A DNA stretch of 64,000 nucleotides from Metridium senile (lineage: Eukaryota; Cnidaria; Anthozoa; Actiniaria; Metridiidae): contig OX459102.1 of NCBI GenBank assembly GCA_949775045.1, positions 908,501 to 972,500 of the forward strand, written 5' to 3'. Under the pieces are notes generated by a model. The model did not search any database. It was not told the origin of the DNA and saw only the letters and a program-made list of their open reading frames with translations. Made by a program: the position numbers and the translations under genes. Shown here piece after piece: positions 33,801-38,714 of this stretch (within the stretch, counting starts at the first letter, position 1; every line of letters begins with the position of its first letter).

Positions 33801-34453
33801 TCAAGCGACAAGTGGAATTGATTTCTATTTAATAGGATACAGAGCGCTTTGACATACATCGCTTTCTTGTTTAGTTAGAGAAAATAAGATTAATAAAGTG
33901 CTTACAAATTGGATCGTTTAAAATTACATTAATGAGTCGATTTATTCAATAAAAGATTAGCAGAATAGTTTCTCATATGGTATAGTGAAAGGCTCCAAAG
34001 GAAAGGTGTTTCGAATGCTAAAGTGCGCTTCAATGTAGCTTACACTTTCTATAATGGGAAAAATTGAGTATTCATATTTTCGTATTTACCTTCATAGTGT
34101 AGAGATATAGAGTTAGCAACAACCACATCCGTCCATGCTTTTAATACTTTAACTTTATTTCCTCTCCATCTGGCCTGTACTCTTGAAGCAAGGACGTCCA
34201 GTTTGCTTTTCGCTCGGGCTGTCATCCTTCTGGCGTCGTCGTTCTGAAAAGCTATCTCCGAGTTGGTATTTCGAACCAAGATTTTGAGAAATCTAGCTGA
34301 ATTTCTCTTGATGACGTCTCTAATATTTCCACAAACCTCGATTTCACTTTTAGATTGTGGGTATTTTTGATCAACGTTGAATATGTTTACAGAAGAGATA
34401 TTTTCAATATAAAAAAGTACGAATAATAACCGAAGAATTACTGAAGAGTCCAT
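136..34453 (-). CDS. hedgling: Hedgling: Hedge-VWA-cadherin-Ig-EGF surface protein (3' end beyond window)
   Basis: Exons, in transcript order: 34090-34453, 30631-30768, 28396-28682, 27225-27498, 26904-27029, 26245-26375, 24503-24690, 23240-24144, 22489-22806, 21423-21537, 20399-20573, 19204-19303, 18158-18472, 16329-16930, 15545-15855, 14783-15023, 13674-14265, 11841-12752, 9785-10849, 7526-8155, 6967-7074, 5969-6186, 5279-5367, 4310-4430, 3521-3716, 2878-3156, 1497-1679, 136-437. All junctions are GT-AG, phases match at every one, and 9285 nt stay open. The order is signal peptide, Hedge domain (about residues 40-165), VWA (168-350), linker (354-502), about 22 cadherin repeats (502-2734), Ig domains and EGFs. 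Hedgling is known from sponges and cnidarians as a membrane protein; the transmembrane part would lie left of position 1. The start codon follows a signal peptide of the form MDSSVILRLLFVLFYIEN. Most introns are phase 1, typical of shuffled extracellular modules. If the last donor (134-135) were skipped, the frame would stop at 31-33. Confidence 0.9.
505..736. repeat. Two tandem units of an approximately 93-bp repeat
   Basis: TTTTTACGGTGTTACAAATT starts units at about 550 and 647. The preceding GACGAAGGGCTAAAGCTCG also occurs at about 38211 with a few changes, so this is a dispersed repeat family. Confidence 0.75.
880..1020. repeat. Simple repeats (CTGT)n and (GAAT)n
   Basis: A short (CTGT)n at about 918-939 is followed by (GAAT/GGAT)n at 950-995. 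No gene is supported here. Confidence 0.7.
1032..1219. mobile_element. Hairpin MITE, family A, copy 1
   Basis: The ends GTTCCCGGCGCCATCTTG and CAAGATGGCGCAGGGAAC form an inverted repeat, and the arms stay complementary to near the centre (AACGTTGAACTTGCAATGAT pairs with its right-arm partner). Related to 4603-4768. Confidence 0.75.
1680..2010. repeat. (CAT)n/(AAT)n microsatellite with three copies of the exon 27 acceptor region
   Basis: The flank ACTTTATTCAACGACGCCTA immediately upstream of exon 27 recurs at 1800-1820 and, altered, at 1983-2003. The copies are separated by long (CAT)n, (CAC)n and (AAT)n tracts. The splice acceptor of exon 27 (TAAAG) is within the repeated unit. Confidence 0.85.
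2160..2370. repeat. Two-unit tandem repeat in Hedgling intron 26
   Basis: CTAAGGATTTTGGAGCTGTT and its variant CTAAGGCTTTTGGAGCTGTT begin two units of about 100 bp that also share AAATATTGAATTAACGAAGA. Confidence 0.75.
2669..2856. repeat. Three-unit, 66-bp tandem repeat beside exon 26
   Basis: Units containing GAGCATGACAAAATCATATA and TGGATGAAAAGCCACCAT repeat three times and end 22 bp before the exon 26 donor. Confidence 0.85.
2878..3716 (-). CDS. hedgling: Hedgling exons 25-26: two Ig-like domains
   Basis: Exon 25 (3521-3716) begins MFCSAKGNTNPNYRWMLNGR and contains DEGSYSCLARSD, the usual Ig pattern of cysteine, tryptophan and DxGxYxC. Exon 26 (2878-3156) has TTLQCLAKGDPEPTYQWYKN and EDEAWYRCLVTNAA, a second I-set-like domain. 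Both join in phase 1. They sit between the cadherin stalk and the EGF repeats, as expected in Hedgling. A three-unit tandem repeat lies immediately downstream of the exon 26 donor. Confidence 0.9.
4142..4281. mobile_element. 140-bp hairpin MITE next to exon 24
   Basis: The arms ATAAGTCCCGAAGTGTTGTG and CACAACACTTCGGGACTTAT are perfect reverse complements, with AATTTGACGTCAA pairs inside. It lies 29 bp from the exon 24 donor. Confidence 0.8.
4310..4430 (-). CDS. hedgling: Hedgling exon 24: cysteine-containing connector
   Basis: This 121-nt exon enters in phase 2 and leaves in phase 0, so it is placed by phase between the last cadherin exon and the first Ig exon. It encodes SLECEAMVFNVDKQGKIF and continues to SNIVNSGLPHK. 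Two cysteines (LEC and TLCRF) suggest a small disulphide-bonded unit or the first strand of the Ig domain that follows. I do not recognise a named domain. The flanking acceptor and donor (GTAAGA) are good. Confidence 0.75.
4603..4768. mobile_element. Hairpin MITE, family A, copy 2
   Basis: This has the same ends as 1032-1219 (GTTCCCTGCGCCATCTTA on the left) and the same arm sequence around GAACGTTGAGCTTGC. The right end is decayed. Confidence 0.72.
4940..5200. mobile_element. Inverted-repeat element in Hedgling intron 23
   Basis: CACAGTTCCGTTCAGTGACC pairs with GGTCACTGAACGGAACTGTG, and GCGTTGTTGCGCAT with ATGCGCAACAACGC. The outer ends carry CAGTTCCCGCGCTTCC-like sequence. No ORF of note. 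Confidence 0.75.
5279..12752 (-). CDS. hedgling: Hedgling exons 18-23: C-terminal cadherin repeats (about 10)
   Basis: Exons 11841-12752, 9785-10849, 7526-8155, 6967-7074, 5969-6186 and 5279-5367 encode the remaining cadherin repeats. Calcium-binding linkers seen are DVNDNRP, DENDNAP, DINDNPP, NVNDNSP, DVNDNPP, DVNDNAP, DVNDHTP, DVDDNCP and DVNDNAP. Exons 18 and 19 are large (912 and 1065 nt) and each holds about three repeats. The repeat built from exons 21-22 carries an insertion with a KCDESDKND stretch followed by a glycine-rich DTEGGGSE segment. The last repeat (exons 22-23, ending TVVVKTR) looks degenerate. None of this block appears in the duplicated copy within the window. Confidence 0.92.
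5422..5746 (+). mobile_element. MITE family B, copy 1 (near full length)
   Basis: Starts GTGATCTCGCTTCGAAGCGC and ends CGCGCACGAAATCAAC, a short imperfect inverted repeat. The interior has TTCCAAAATGGCGCCTCGAG and CGCCATTTTGGAACTGTTGG. Related copies are at 7228, 20743 and 55826. Confidence 0.7.
6319..6475. repeat. Inverted-repeat element in Hedgling intron 21
   Basis: GAGTGAAGTCATTTAACCCG pairs with CGGGTTAAATGCCTTCACTC at the right end. The spacing is about 100 bp. Confidence 0.7.
6667..6853. mobile_element. CAGTGGAACCCC-ended MITE (TA target), copy 1
   Basis: Ends CAGTGGAACCCCATTAATCC and GGCGGGGTTCCACTG, flanked by TA on both sides. TA targets and CAGTG ends fit Tc1/mariner-pogo non-autonomous elements. 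The interior shares ATGTATGGGCATGCATTTCG with 15900-16085. Confidence 0.8.
7228..7506 (+). mobile_element. MITE family B, copy 2 (5' truncated)
   Basis: Begins at AGTTCCAAAATGGCGCC, lacking the first 45 bp or so of copy 1, and ends at CGCGAAATC. It stops about 20 bp from the exon 20 donor. Confidence 0.7.
8842..9003. repeat. Imperfect hairpin in Hedgling intron 19
   Basis: CGAGATATACTTGATTTG pairs with CAAATCAAGGATATCTCG. The remainder of the intron from 8156 to 8840 is AT-rich with no gene seen. Confidence 0.5.
9189..9447. mobile_element. 259-bp Tc1/mariner-like MITE, copy 1
   Basis: Terminal inverted repeats CACCTAATCCAAAAAACGTT... and ...AACGTTTTTTGGATTAGGTG, flanked by TA. The inner arms contain CCGCACAGTCCTCGCGCCAA and its reverse complement. 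Same length as 18886-19144. Confidence 0.85.
11006..11547. repeat. Nested inverted repeats in Hedgling intron 18
   Basis: The outer arms (11006-11062 and 11488-11547) share ATTTACAGTAAATGTATG and CGCTGTGCCTCAAA in opposite orientation. An inner hairpin (about 11340-11487) pairs GACGTAGATAGTTGCGTATA with its partner around a central loop. The pieces together look like a foldback element or one element inside another. Confidence 0.65.
12908..13085. mobile_element. CAGTGGTACCTC-ended MITE
   Basis: Ends CAGTGGTACCTCTATTAAGC and GGAGGTACCACTA, next to TA. It is a relative of the 6667 family with a different interior. It sits in the intron upstream of exon 18. Confidence 0.75.
13674..24144 (-). 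CDS. hedgling: Hedgling exons 8-17: N-terminal cadherin repeats (about 12), duplicated elsewhere
   Basis: Ten exons encode about 12 tandem cadherin (EC) repeats, recognised by LDRE/LDYE/LDHE turns, internal DxD motifs and linkers of the DxNDNxP type: DINDNKP, NVNERP, DINDNPP, DANDHEP, DVNDNYP, DVNDHTP, DINDNSP, DVNDNPP, DENDNQP, DVNDNPP, NVNDNVP, DVNDNKP. Such linkers bind calcium and stiffen the stalk. Two repeats deviate. The second has NVNER in place of the usual linker, and the sixth (exon 13) lacks the LDRE turn and instead reads VNNPPVFNTRSQYD. Introns are mostly phase 1 and do not coincide strictly with repeat edges. This block, plus exon 7, is the part copied at 46.9-60.7 kb. Confidence 0.92.
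14396..14503. repeat. 108-bp hairpin in Hedgling intron 16
   Basis: CAGTGCGCGCCTCTAAATAAA pairs (with few mismatches) with TTTATTTAGAGGCACGCACTG. Also present at 47317-47424 in the copied block. Confidence 0.7.
15900..16085. mobile_element. CAGTGGAACCCC-ended MITE (TA target), copy 2
   Basis: Same family as 6667-6853, inverted, flanked by TA. It lies 45 bp upstream of exon 15 and is also present in the duplicate block at 51615. Confidence 0.8.
17745..18113 (+). mobile_element. LINE 3' UTR remnant with poly(A), Hedgling intron 13
   Basis: It contains a non-coding tail with TAATAAAGTTGTT and an A-rich end (18086-18112) but no ORF. The corresponding position in the duplicate copy (53461) lacks about 370 bp, so this insertion happened after the copies separated or was removed from one of them. 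The segment starting GTCCGCCTGGAGGGG resembles 3' UTRs of non-LTR elements. Confidence 0.6.
18886..19144. mobile_element. 259-bp Tc1/mariner-like MITE, copy 2
   Basis: Near-identical to 9189-9447. The duplicate block at about 54225 has the empty TATATA site, which fixes the target duplication as TA. Confidence 0.88.
20181..20353. mobile_element. Hairpin MITE in Hedgling intron 11
   Basis: The arms of about 45 bp include CGGCTAACGCGTTGCTATGT and its complement, then CACCCAATTCAAA and TTTGAATTGGGT. Also present at 55265-55438. Confidence 0.7.
20743..21062 (-). mobile_element. MITE family B, copy 3
   Basis: Reverse orientation of 5422-5746: starts GGTGATTTCGTGCGCGC and ends GAGCGAGATCAC, with the same interior. 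Confidence 0.7.
21270..21313. repeat. Duplicated 3' edge of exon 10 with its donor
   Basis: AATCTTACCATCTTTCATAA and AATCAAGTGCTGCATG repeat here, about 150 bp downstream of the real exon 10 end (21415-21450). The last codons and splice donor of exon 10 therefore exist twice. The copied block has the same arrangement at 57294. Confidence 0.75.
21660..21841. mobile_element. 182-bp palindromic MITE with TAA target duplication
   Basis: Ends AGGCCCAGGCAAACGGTTTC and GAAACCGTTTGCCCGGGCCT, flanked by TAA on each side. The arms remain paired to the centre. TAA duplication fits PIF/Harbinger-type MITEs. The copied locus (57665-57850) has lost the left end. Confidence 0.75.
22190..22470 (-). mobile_element. 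LINE 3' fragment in Hedgling intron 9
   Basis: Read on the minus strand, this gives the end of a LINE ORF2 (WNSLPSSFRNVTDLASLKSS), a short 3' UTR with a GCGCATAGAGC motif, and an (ATT)n tail at 22192-22215. It was inserted before the block duplication, since the same fragment sits at 58205-58500. Confidence 0.75.
23040..23225. repeat. 15-bp minisatellite next to exon 8
   Basis: About 12 units of the type CGAAACATCTGGGGG, with CGAGGG variants, end 15 bp from the exon 8 donor. The copied locus has a shorter version. Confidence 0.85.
24215..24475. repeat. Simple repeats in Hedgling intron 7
   Basis: (GGGGGAA)n is followed by (CAGA)n and (GGACAGAC)-type runs. The same composition is at 60200-60450 in the copy, with shorter tracts. 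Confidence 0.85.
24503..27029 (-). CDS. hedgling: Hedgling exons 5-7: beta-rich linker between VWA and cadherins
   Basis: Exons 26904-27029, 26245-26375 and 24503-24690 encode about 148 residues with paired cysteines (SACDD near the start, PSSCSSCQQ in the middle) and alternating hydrophobic strands such as GGISVEVKDT, HLYVSLTS and LVFVAVQGQ. The pattern recalls a small beta-sandwich, loosely like pre-peptidase C-terminal domains, but I cannot assign the family. For exon 7 I used the acceptor before CCATCC (start 24690) because a nearer AG gives the wrong phase. The duplicate copy at 60671 has lost the nearer AG but keeps this one, which supports the choice. The exon 6 donor is the same sequence that is reiterated in the minisatellite just downstream. 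Confidence 0.8.
24925..26270. repeat. 77-bp minisatellite carrying the exon 6 splice donor
   Basis: About 17 units of 74-77 bp run from 24925 to the exon 6 donor at 26245. A higher-order repeat of about 702 bp is visible: GTACCGGCAACATT recurs at 25343 and 26045, and TATGCGGTAATG at 25470 and 26172. Most units contain, on the minus strand, AAAGCAAAACAG followed by GTATGTCACG, which is the true exon 6 end and donor. Confidence 0.9.
26561..26812 (+). mobile_element. tRNA-derived SINE in Hedgling intron 5
   Basis: A tRNA-like head carries an A box (TAGCTAAGTTGG, 26571-26582) and a B box (GAGTTCGATCCT, 26614-26625), the internal RNA polymerase III promoter. It is followed by about 170 bp of unrelated body (CTTCCTGGGAGACAAGC) and an A/T-rich tail. 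The acceptor stem does not pair well and the unit is far too long for a tRNA, so I call it a SINE. Confidence 0.75.
27225..28682 (-). CDS. hedgling: Hedgling exons 3-4: von Willebrand factor A domain
   Basis: Exon 3 (28396-28682) starts with CQTAVDLAFILDASGSV. Exon 4 (27225-27498) continues with VFTKANGMRPDKGIPKVAVL and ends near LSAVSCD. The metal-ion-dependent adhesion site looks complete: DASGS near the start, a threonine in GGTTYT, and aspartate in LLTDGRS. VWA domains with an intact site usually bind ligands through a divalent cation, so this module may be adhesive; that role is inferred. The two halves are joined in phase 0 across an intron filled by a 10-bp satellite. I chose the exon 4 acceptor 5' of VFTKANG rather than a nearer AG because it restores the frame and the usual VWA spacing. 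Confidence 0.92.
27545..28335. repeat. 10-bp satellite GAGCACAGCA in VWA intron
   Basis: Roughly 60 almost perfect copies of GAGCACAGCA are flanked by degenerate GAGCA and CACAG runs. It fills most of the intron between Hedgling exons 3 and 4. The long open frames in all directions here are a by-product of the repeat. Confidence 0.95.
28683..30630. other. Hedgling intron 2
   Basis: The intron has (CAAA)n at 28750-28772 and (CACT)n at 28888-28926. Otherwise it is AT-rich DNA without a convincing exon. Near its left end (exon 2 side) it has a 103-bp palindrome, listed separately. Confidence 0.6.
30475..30577. repeat. 103-bp palindrome (hairpin MITE)
   Basis: The arms TAGCATCACTTCCATGGG... and ...CCATGGCAGTGATGCTA are about 40 bp long and nearly perfect, with a short loop rich in CT. 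It lies 54 bp from the exon 2 donor. Confidence 0.75.
30631..34453 (-). CDS. hedgling: Hedgling exons 1-2: signal peptide and Hedge (Hedgehog N-terminal-like) domain
   Basis: Exon 1 (34090-34453) gives a hydrophobic leader and the first two thirds of the domain. Exon 2 (30631-30768) gives the rest. Diagnostic matches to Hedgehog signalling domains are KRNSARFLKIL (Shh has a RNSERFKEL segment), SKLDVLASRVQARW, SLHYEGR across the splice, and LAALAVEAGFDWVHY followed by IHASV. The HYEG|R codon is split by the intron, as phase 1. No Hint autoprocessing domain follows; the frame goes straight into VWA, which separates Hedgling from true Hedgehog. Aligned by eye to Shh, two zinc-ligand histidines (in LHYEG and in IHASV) are kept, but the zinc-ligand aspartate is glutamine and most calcium-site acids are missing. 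The intron between the exons holds about 1.3 kb of satellite. Confidence 0.92.
30838..31308. repeat. CAGA / ACATGTACAGACAG satellite in Hedge-domain intron
   Basis: This holds (CAGA)n mixed with about 30 units of ACATGTACAGACAG type. It lies about 70 bp upstream of the exon 2 acceptor. Confidence 0.95.
31309..32155. repeat. CAAA / CAAACGAA satellite in Hedge-domain intron
   Basis: A run of (CAAA)n with interspersed CGAA and AGAA variants continues from the CAGA block. The open frames spanning it are not genes. Confidence 0.95.
32156..34089. other. Rest of Hedgling intron 1 (coding numbering)
   Basis: AT-rich DNA. A (GGAT/GAAT)n stretch lies at 32200-32310. I saw no exon-like ORF, RNA gene or inverted-repeat element in the remainder. 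Confidence 0.6.
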
Positions 34454-34863
34454 GGCTTCTGTGGAGAGAAAGAAAGAGCAAGGTTAGAACTAGTTTGCCT
34501 TATTGAGCAACTCGCAATGATTTGTCAATTGTCGTGCAGTTTTATATCCAATCTTAACGTGTGTTGACATTCGATTTAAAGCTTAAATATACTTTTATAT
34601 TATACCAAATTATCTTTAAATTCATAAATAATATCAAAATTGTGCCAAATGCTATCATAATAAATAAAGCAAGGATATATGTAAAAGCAAAGAAGAATTA
34701 TACATAAAAGTCAGTTAAAACCAACATACTAATTTAAATATATGTCTAAACATGAACACAATGCACCGAATTCATCAAAAGAGATAAACAATATCAAATC
34801 TAAAGAAATTGTTCACGAAATAAATATAACTTTGAAGGTTTTTTTCTTCATGTTTTTCATACC
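34454..34863 (-). other. hedgling: Hedgling 5' UTR with a short intron
   Basis: Just upstream of the start codon, minus-strand sequence reads as a pyrimidine tract followed by CAG and AAGCC before the ATG, a strong splice acceptor (exon starting at 34458). About 400 nt further upstream, ACAAG followed by GTATGA at 34863 is a good matching donor. This suggests a non-coding first exon ending at 34863 and an intron at 34459-34862. Confidence 0.55.
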
Positions 34864-34887
34864 TTGTTTTATGGTTCAGTTGTCTTC

Positions 34888-34932
34888 GGATTGAGTGCGA
34901 ATATGCCCTAGTATCGGGTATATAAACACTAT
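34888..34932 (-). promoter_or_regulatory. Candidate Hedgling core promoter
   Basis: On the minus strand a TATA-like GTTTATATACCC lies near 34918-34927, about 55-65 nt upstream of the proposed 5' UTR donor. That would leave room for a first exon of roughly 30 nt. The assignment rests only on position and this motif. Confidence 0.3.
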
Positions 34933-35764
34933 TACTGTAGGAGGCGTGTCAGATCCCGTGTCACTTAAGTTCAAAGTCACGTCAGCTCCTGTTGTTATGT
35001 ACTGACCATATATGGAACACACGTAAAATAATACCTTATTTTACCTTATTAGTTAGCATTGACAAGAAGCAGGATTACGAAACCAAACTTAATTAGTCGA
35101 TCGTTGGTTACTTCCTGGTGTGACGAATGAACGGCAATTATTTTAATACATCACACGGTTCAGTAACAAGGTGTATCGATGGGATCAGTCTTGAGCCTCT
35201 TCGGAAGGGGCTCAAGTGAATAAGGGATTGCAAATTGGGGTCAGCATTGCCAGCCTATTAAAGTCAGTTATCGGATTTTCTGGCTTTTAAGATTCAAGTA
35301 GAGCGCAAAACACTAGAACCATGAAACAAAATCAAATTGTAGTGTAGTGTGTAATAGTTCTTATTTAGCGACTATTAGTAACTATAAAAGACAAGTAAAG
35401 TTGAAATGAGGTATTGTTTCCTTTTGTATTTGATGTTTCTGGTTGAGTGATACTGACTAAATAGTCACTAAATAAAAACTATTAGTTAGTAACTATTTTG
35501 TTTTTATTTCATGGTTCTAGTGTTTTCGCTCTATGCCTTTTGGATATATTTTGTTTATATCTGTTAATCTTTCAAGCCAGGAATAAGCAAACGAAACAAC
35601 TTGTAAACCACAGCTACCAACAAAATCATGAGTTTTGTTAATTAGAAGTACGTCAAACGGATCTAGATTTGCGAGTTCCGGTAACAAGTAACAAGTACAG
35701 AATGAAACCTTTTTGTTGTTACTATGATTTGATTGGTTGAGCTGTTGTACAAAAGCAGTGCCGT
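34933..35764. other. Intergenic DNA upstream of Hedgling
   Basis: AT-rich sequence between the Hedgling promoter and the repeats at 35.8 kb. A short inverted repeat around TTAGTGACTATT / AATAGTCACTAAAT lies at 35365-35475. I see no gene. Confidence 0.5.
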
Positions 35765-36080
35765 CTCGTCTACCGTATAAGTCCAGACAATAATGTGATA
35801 TACAGAAACACGGGAACTCCAACTTCAGCCCTTTCCTCTTTCTACGTGCGTATTTAATAAGTGCAGATAATAATGGTAATATGCAAAAATACGGGAACTC
35901 CAACTTCAACCCTTTTCTATTGCTACGTGCATATAAGTGCAGACAATAATGGTAATATGCAGAAACACGGGAACTCCAACTGAACCCTTTCCTCTTTCTA
36001 CGTGCATATATATGCAGACAATAATGGTAATATGCAGAAACACGGGAACTCCAACTTCAGCCCTCTCCCATTTCTATGTG
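35765..36080. repeat. Four-unit tandem repeat, about 80-90 bp
   Basis: Units contain AAACACGGGAACTCCAACTT and TTCCTCTTTCTACGTGC. An open frame across it on the minus strand is not supported as a gene. Confidence 0.8.
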
Positions 36081-36339
36081 CATATGAAACGCTTGTTGGG
36101 ATGGGATGGTAGTTAGGTACATAAGTCGGTCCAAGCAAACAAGACGCGTTTATTTGATTACTGCAAAGGAGCATGGGTAATATATGTTGACGTCACGCCA
36201 TTTGTCAACATTTAATATTATAAAATGAAAGAATATATAAGTACTATAAAAATACTATAAAGTCAACAACAAAAAACAAAGGTTTGTCAAAGATCCTCTG
36301 GAAACCCATGCCAGTGGCTACCTGAGTGATGCTGTGAGG

Positions 36340-36776
36340 GCTGGTAAACGGGTGAAAAGTAATGGGCAAGAAATGTTCCCTGGGGACAAACATGAGTGCA
36401 GAAATGTAGATGGGCAAGGAATGTTCCCTGGGTACAAACAGGAGTGGAGAAAAGTAGATACGCAAGAAAAGGTCCCTGGGTACAAACACGAGTGCAGAAA
36501 AGTGGATGAACAAGAAAAGTTCCCTGGGTACAAACACGAGTGGAGAAAAGTAGATACGCCAAAAAGGTCCTTGGGTACAAAAACGAGAGGAGAAAATGAG
36601 ACGCGAACAAAAGTTCCCTGGGGACAAGCACGAGTGGAGAAAATTAGTAGATGGGCAACAAAAGGTCCCTGGGGACAAACACGAGTGGAGAAATGTGAAT
36701 GGGCAAGAAAGTGTCCCTGGGGACAAACAGGAGTGGAGAAAAGTAGATGGTCAAGAAAATGTTCCTAGAACGGACG
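36340..36776. repeat. Minisatellite of about 48-54 bp, nine units
   Basis: Units contain GGTCCCTGGGGACAAACACG, then AGTGGAGAAAAGTAGATGG. Open frames on both strands follow from unit lengths divisible by three in places. No start context or neighbouring exon suggests a protein. Confidence 0.8.
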
Positions 36777-36779
36777 AAA

Positions 36780-37240
36780 GGAGAAAATAAGCTAGATAAG
36801 GCCTGGGTTTGACATTGCTGGGAGACCCCCCACGTTGTCCAAGGTCACGCGTACATATACTGTTCGATTTTCAAAATGGCGGACGTTCGGTTGGACATGT
36901 GCGTACTTTTTAACAGTATAAACCATCAAAAAGACCTGTCATAGTTTGTTCAAGCTCAGGAGACTTATATTTACTGCTTTTCTGAATGTTGAAGGTAAGA
37001 ATATTGCATTTAAAATGATAAATTTCAATATACTAGTTATTTCTTTGATTGTTTGACCGTTATAAAAGACTTCGCTCGTGTACTTTTAAGTTAAAATAAT
37101 CACATCACAGTTTTCATAAACGTGTCGAACCACATAACATGTATTTCATTTCTTAAAGAGTGAATGATTTGAACTAAGGTGCAAGCGATGCAAATGAGAT
37201 ATTATCGTTCGGGTTTGTATTAATAGTCTTGAGGAAGACT
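36780..37240 (+). other. Possible promoter and first exon of an unassigned plus-strand transcript
   Basis: TTCAAAATGGCGGACG (about 36872-36887) is a YY1-like initiator motif. A good donor, GAAG followed by GTAAGAAT, lies near 36993. A matching acceptor and donor pair flank a 41-nt segment at 37895-37936 (TTTTTTGTCAG ... GTAAGTAC). No long ORF is attached, so this may be non-coding or chance. Confidence 0.2.
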
Positions 37241-37644
37241 CCCGGGGGGGGTACTCCGCTAGGATTTGGGTAGGGGTGTTCCGCTGGGATCCTAAAACGG
37301 TGACCCTGTTTATGACAGAAAAAAAACAAATTCGTATACCCTGTTTATGACAAGGGATAAAAATGGGACCCTGTTTATGACAGTTTAGGACCCTGTTTAT
37401 GCCGTGAAAACGTGCTGAATTTCACGAAAGACGAAAGACCGCGCTGCTCATCGTATTACCTAATTAATATACCTGAATATGACAAAAAAAACTAAGGAAA
37501 TTGGGAAATGGGGTAAAAATATACCCTGTTCATGACAGAAAACTCAAAAACCCATACCCTGTTTATGACAGAAAGCTCGAAAAACCATACCCTGTTCAGC
37601 GGATCATCCCCGTATAGTAAATATATGGGAGTACCCCCCCCGGG
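37241..37644. mobile_element. 404-bp hAT-like MITE with internal repeats
   Basis: A perfect 17-bp terminal inverted repeat, CCCGGGGGGGGTACTCC, is flanked by the 8-bp duplication GGAAGACT (37233-37240 and 37645-37652). Eight-base duplications are typical of hAT elements. The interior repeats ACCCTGTTTATGACAG about eight times. I remember similar G-rich-ended repeats in anthozoan genomes. Confidence 0.85.
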
Positions 37645-38026
37645 GGAAGACTGTATGGTGTCTATAAATGTTCGACAATCTGAGCGGAATTCATCTCCAA
37701 AGTAAAGAATTATAGGAAAAACAGTGGTGGTATTTTAATAAATGTATGATACAAACACCAACAGTCTTTGTCAAGACTACACAAACCCGGAACATCACAT
37801 CACAGCAACATAAGAAAAGTTTACTTATAAATAAACAACACATGCAGCAATAAATAGAAGGCTATTTTCTTCATTTATTCTATCTTTTTTGTCAGCAAAG
37901 ACGTCATGAACCTCCAAATGAGAATAGCTATCGGGTAAGTACTTTTTCTAAAGGTAATTAATTGCTTACTTTCATAGTGTAGTCTAGTTTTAATTTGATG
38001 TGAAATATTTTATATACACTATTTAA

Positions 38027-38057
<31 letters not shown>

Positions 38058-38289
38058 ATAATACAGCTCTATGTACATTGTGAAAAGGTGATAAATATTT
38101 ACAGATTTACAATTAAATAAAATTATAACAACCTTTTGTTTAGTTTTCTCAATATGTTTTACCTGCGTGTTAGTAACCTAATAACCTTAACAATAAAAAG
38201 CTATTGTACTCTGACGAAGGGCTAAAACTTGAAATGTCAGTATGTGACATTTTGTACATGATGTTATAAATTTGATTTTTATAGACTTA

Positions 38290-38550
38290 CAGCGCAAAGC
38301 CCAAAAGTGTGACCGCAGATAATTTATTCACATTCTTTTGACATGTTTGTCTGTAGCTGCTTTGGATTCAAATGGACTTCATTCTAGCTATTTTATTAAT
38401 TAACCTCAAAATTTATGTGAAGATTGGCATCATTCTTGTCTTATGACTCACAGTGAGAAATGTTGACATTTAATCTAGAGGAGTTGATTGAAAAAATGTA
38501 GAGAAAATATGAATAAATTATTGCCGGTCATACTTTTGGGCTTTGCGCTG
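38290..38550. mobile_element. 261-bp MITE with TA target duplication
   Basis: Ends CAGCGCAAAGCCCAAAAGTG and CATACTTTTGGGCTTTGCGCTG (the last 20 bases pair with the left end), flanked by TA. The centre is AT-rich and non-coding. Confidence 0.82.
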
Positions 38551-38714
38551 TAATTAAATTTCACAAAAAAGTTAGTGCAATGTTATAAATGAATGGTTAT
38601 TTTCCATGAGGCTAGCAATTTTAGTGCTGCCTTTTGTTTAATAAGTATATCATGTAGGGCTGGTATATCAAGATAGGTGTCTGGGGCTGGTAAACAGCCA
38701 GTTTTGCAAATTTG

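Noticed and set aside
1..34453. True hedgehog gene with a Hint autoprocessing domain
   Set aside because: No Hint motifs follow the Hedge domain; exon 2 splices in phase to a VWA domain.
35517..35909. 130-codon minus-strand open frame
   Set aside because: Much of it is the 80-90-bp tandem repeat. It has no recognisable domain and no flanking exon signals.
36244..36790. Repeat-containing open frames (FPGDKHEWRKVD on plus, FLHSCLSPG on minus)
   Set aside because: Minisatellite units of about 48-54 bp keep frames open on both strands. There is no splice or domain support.
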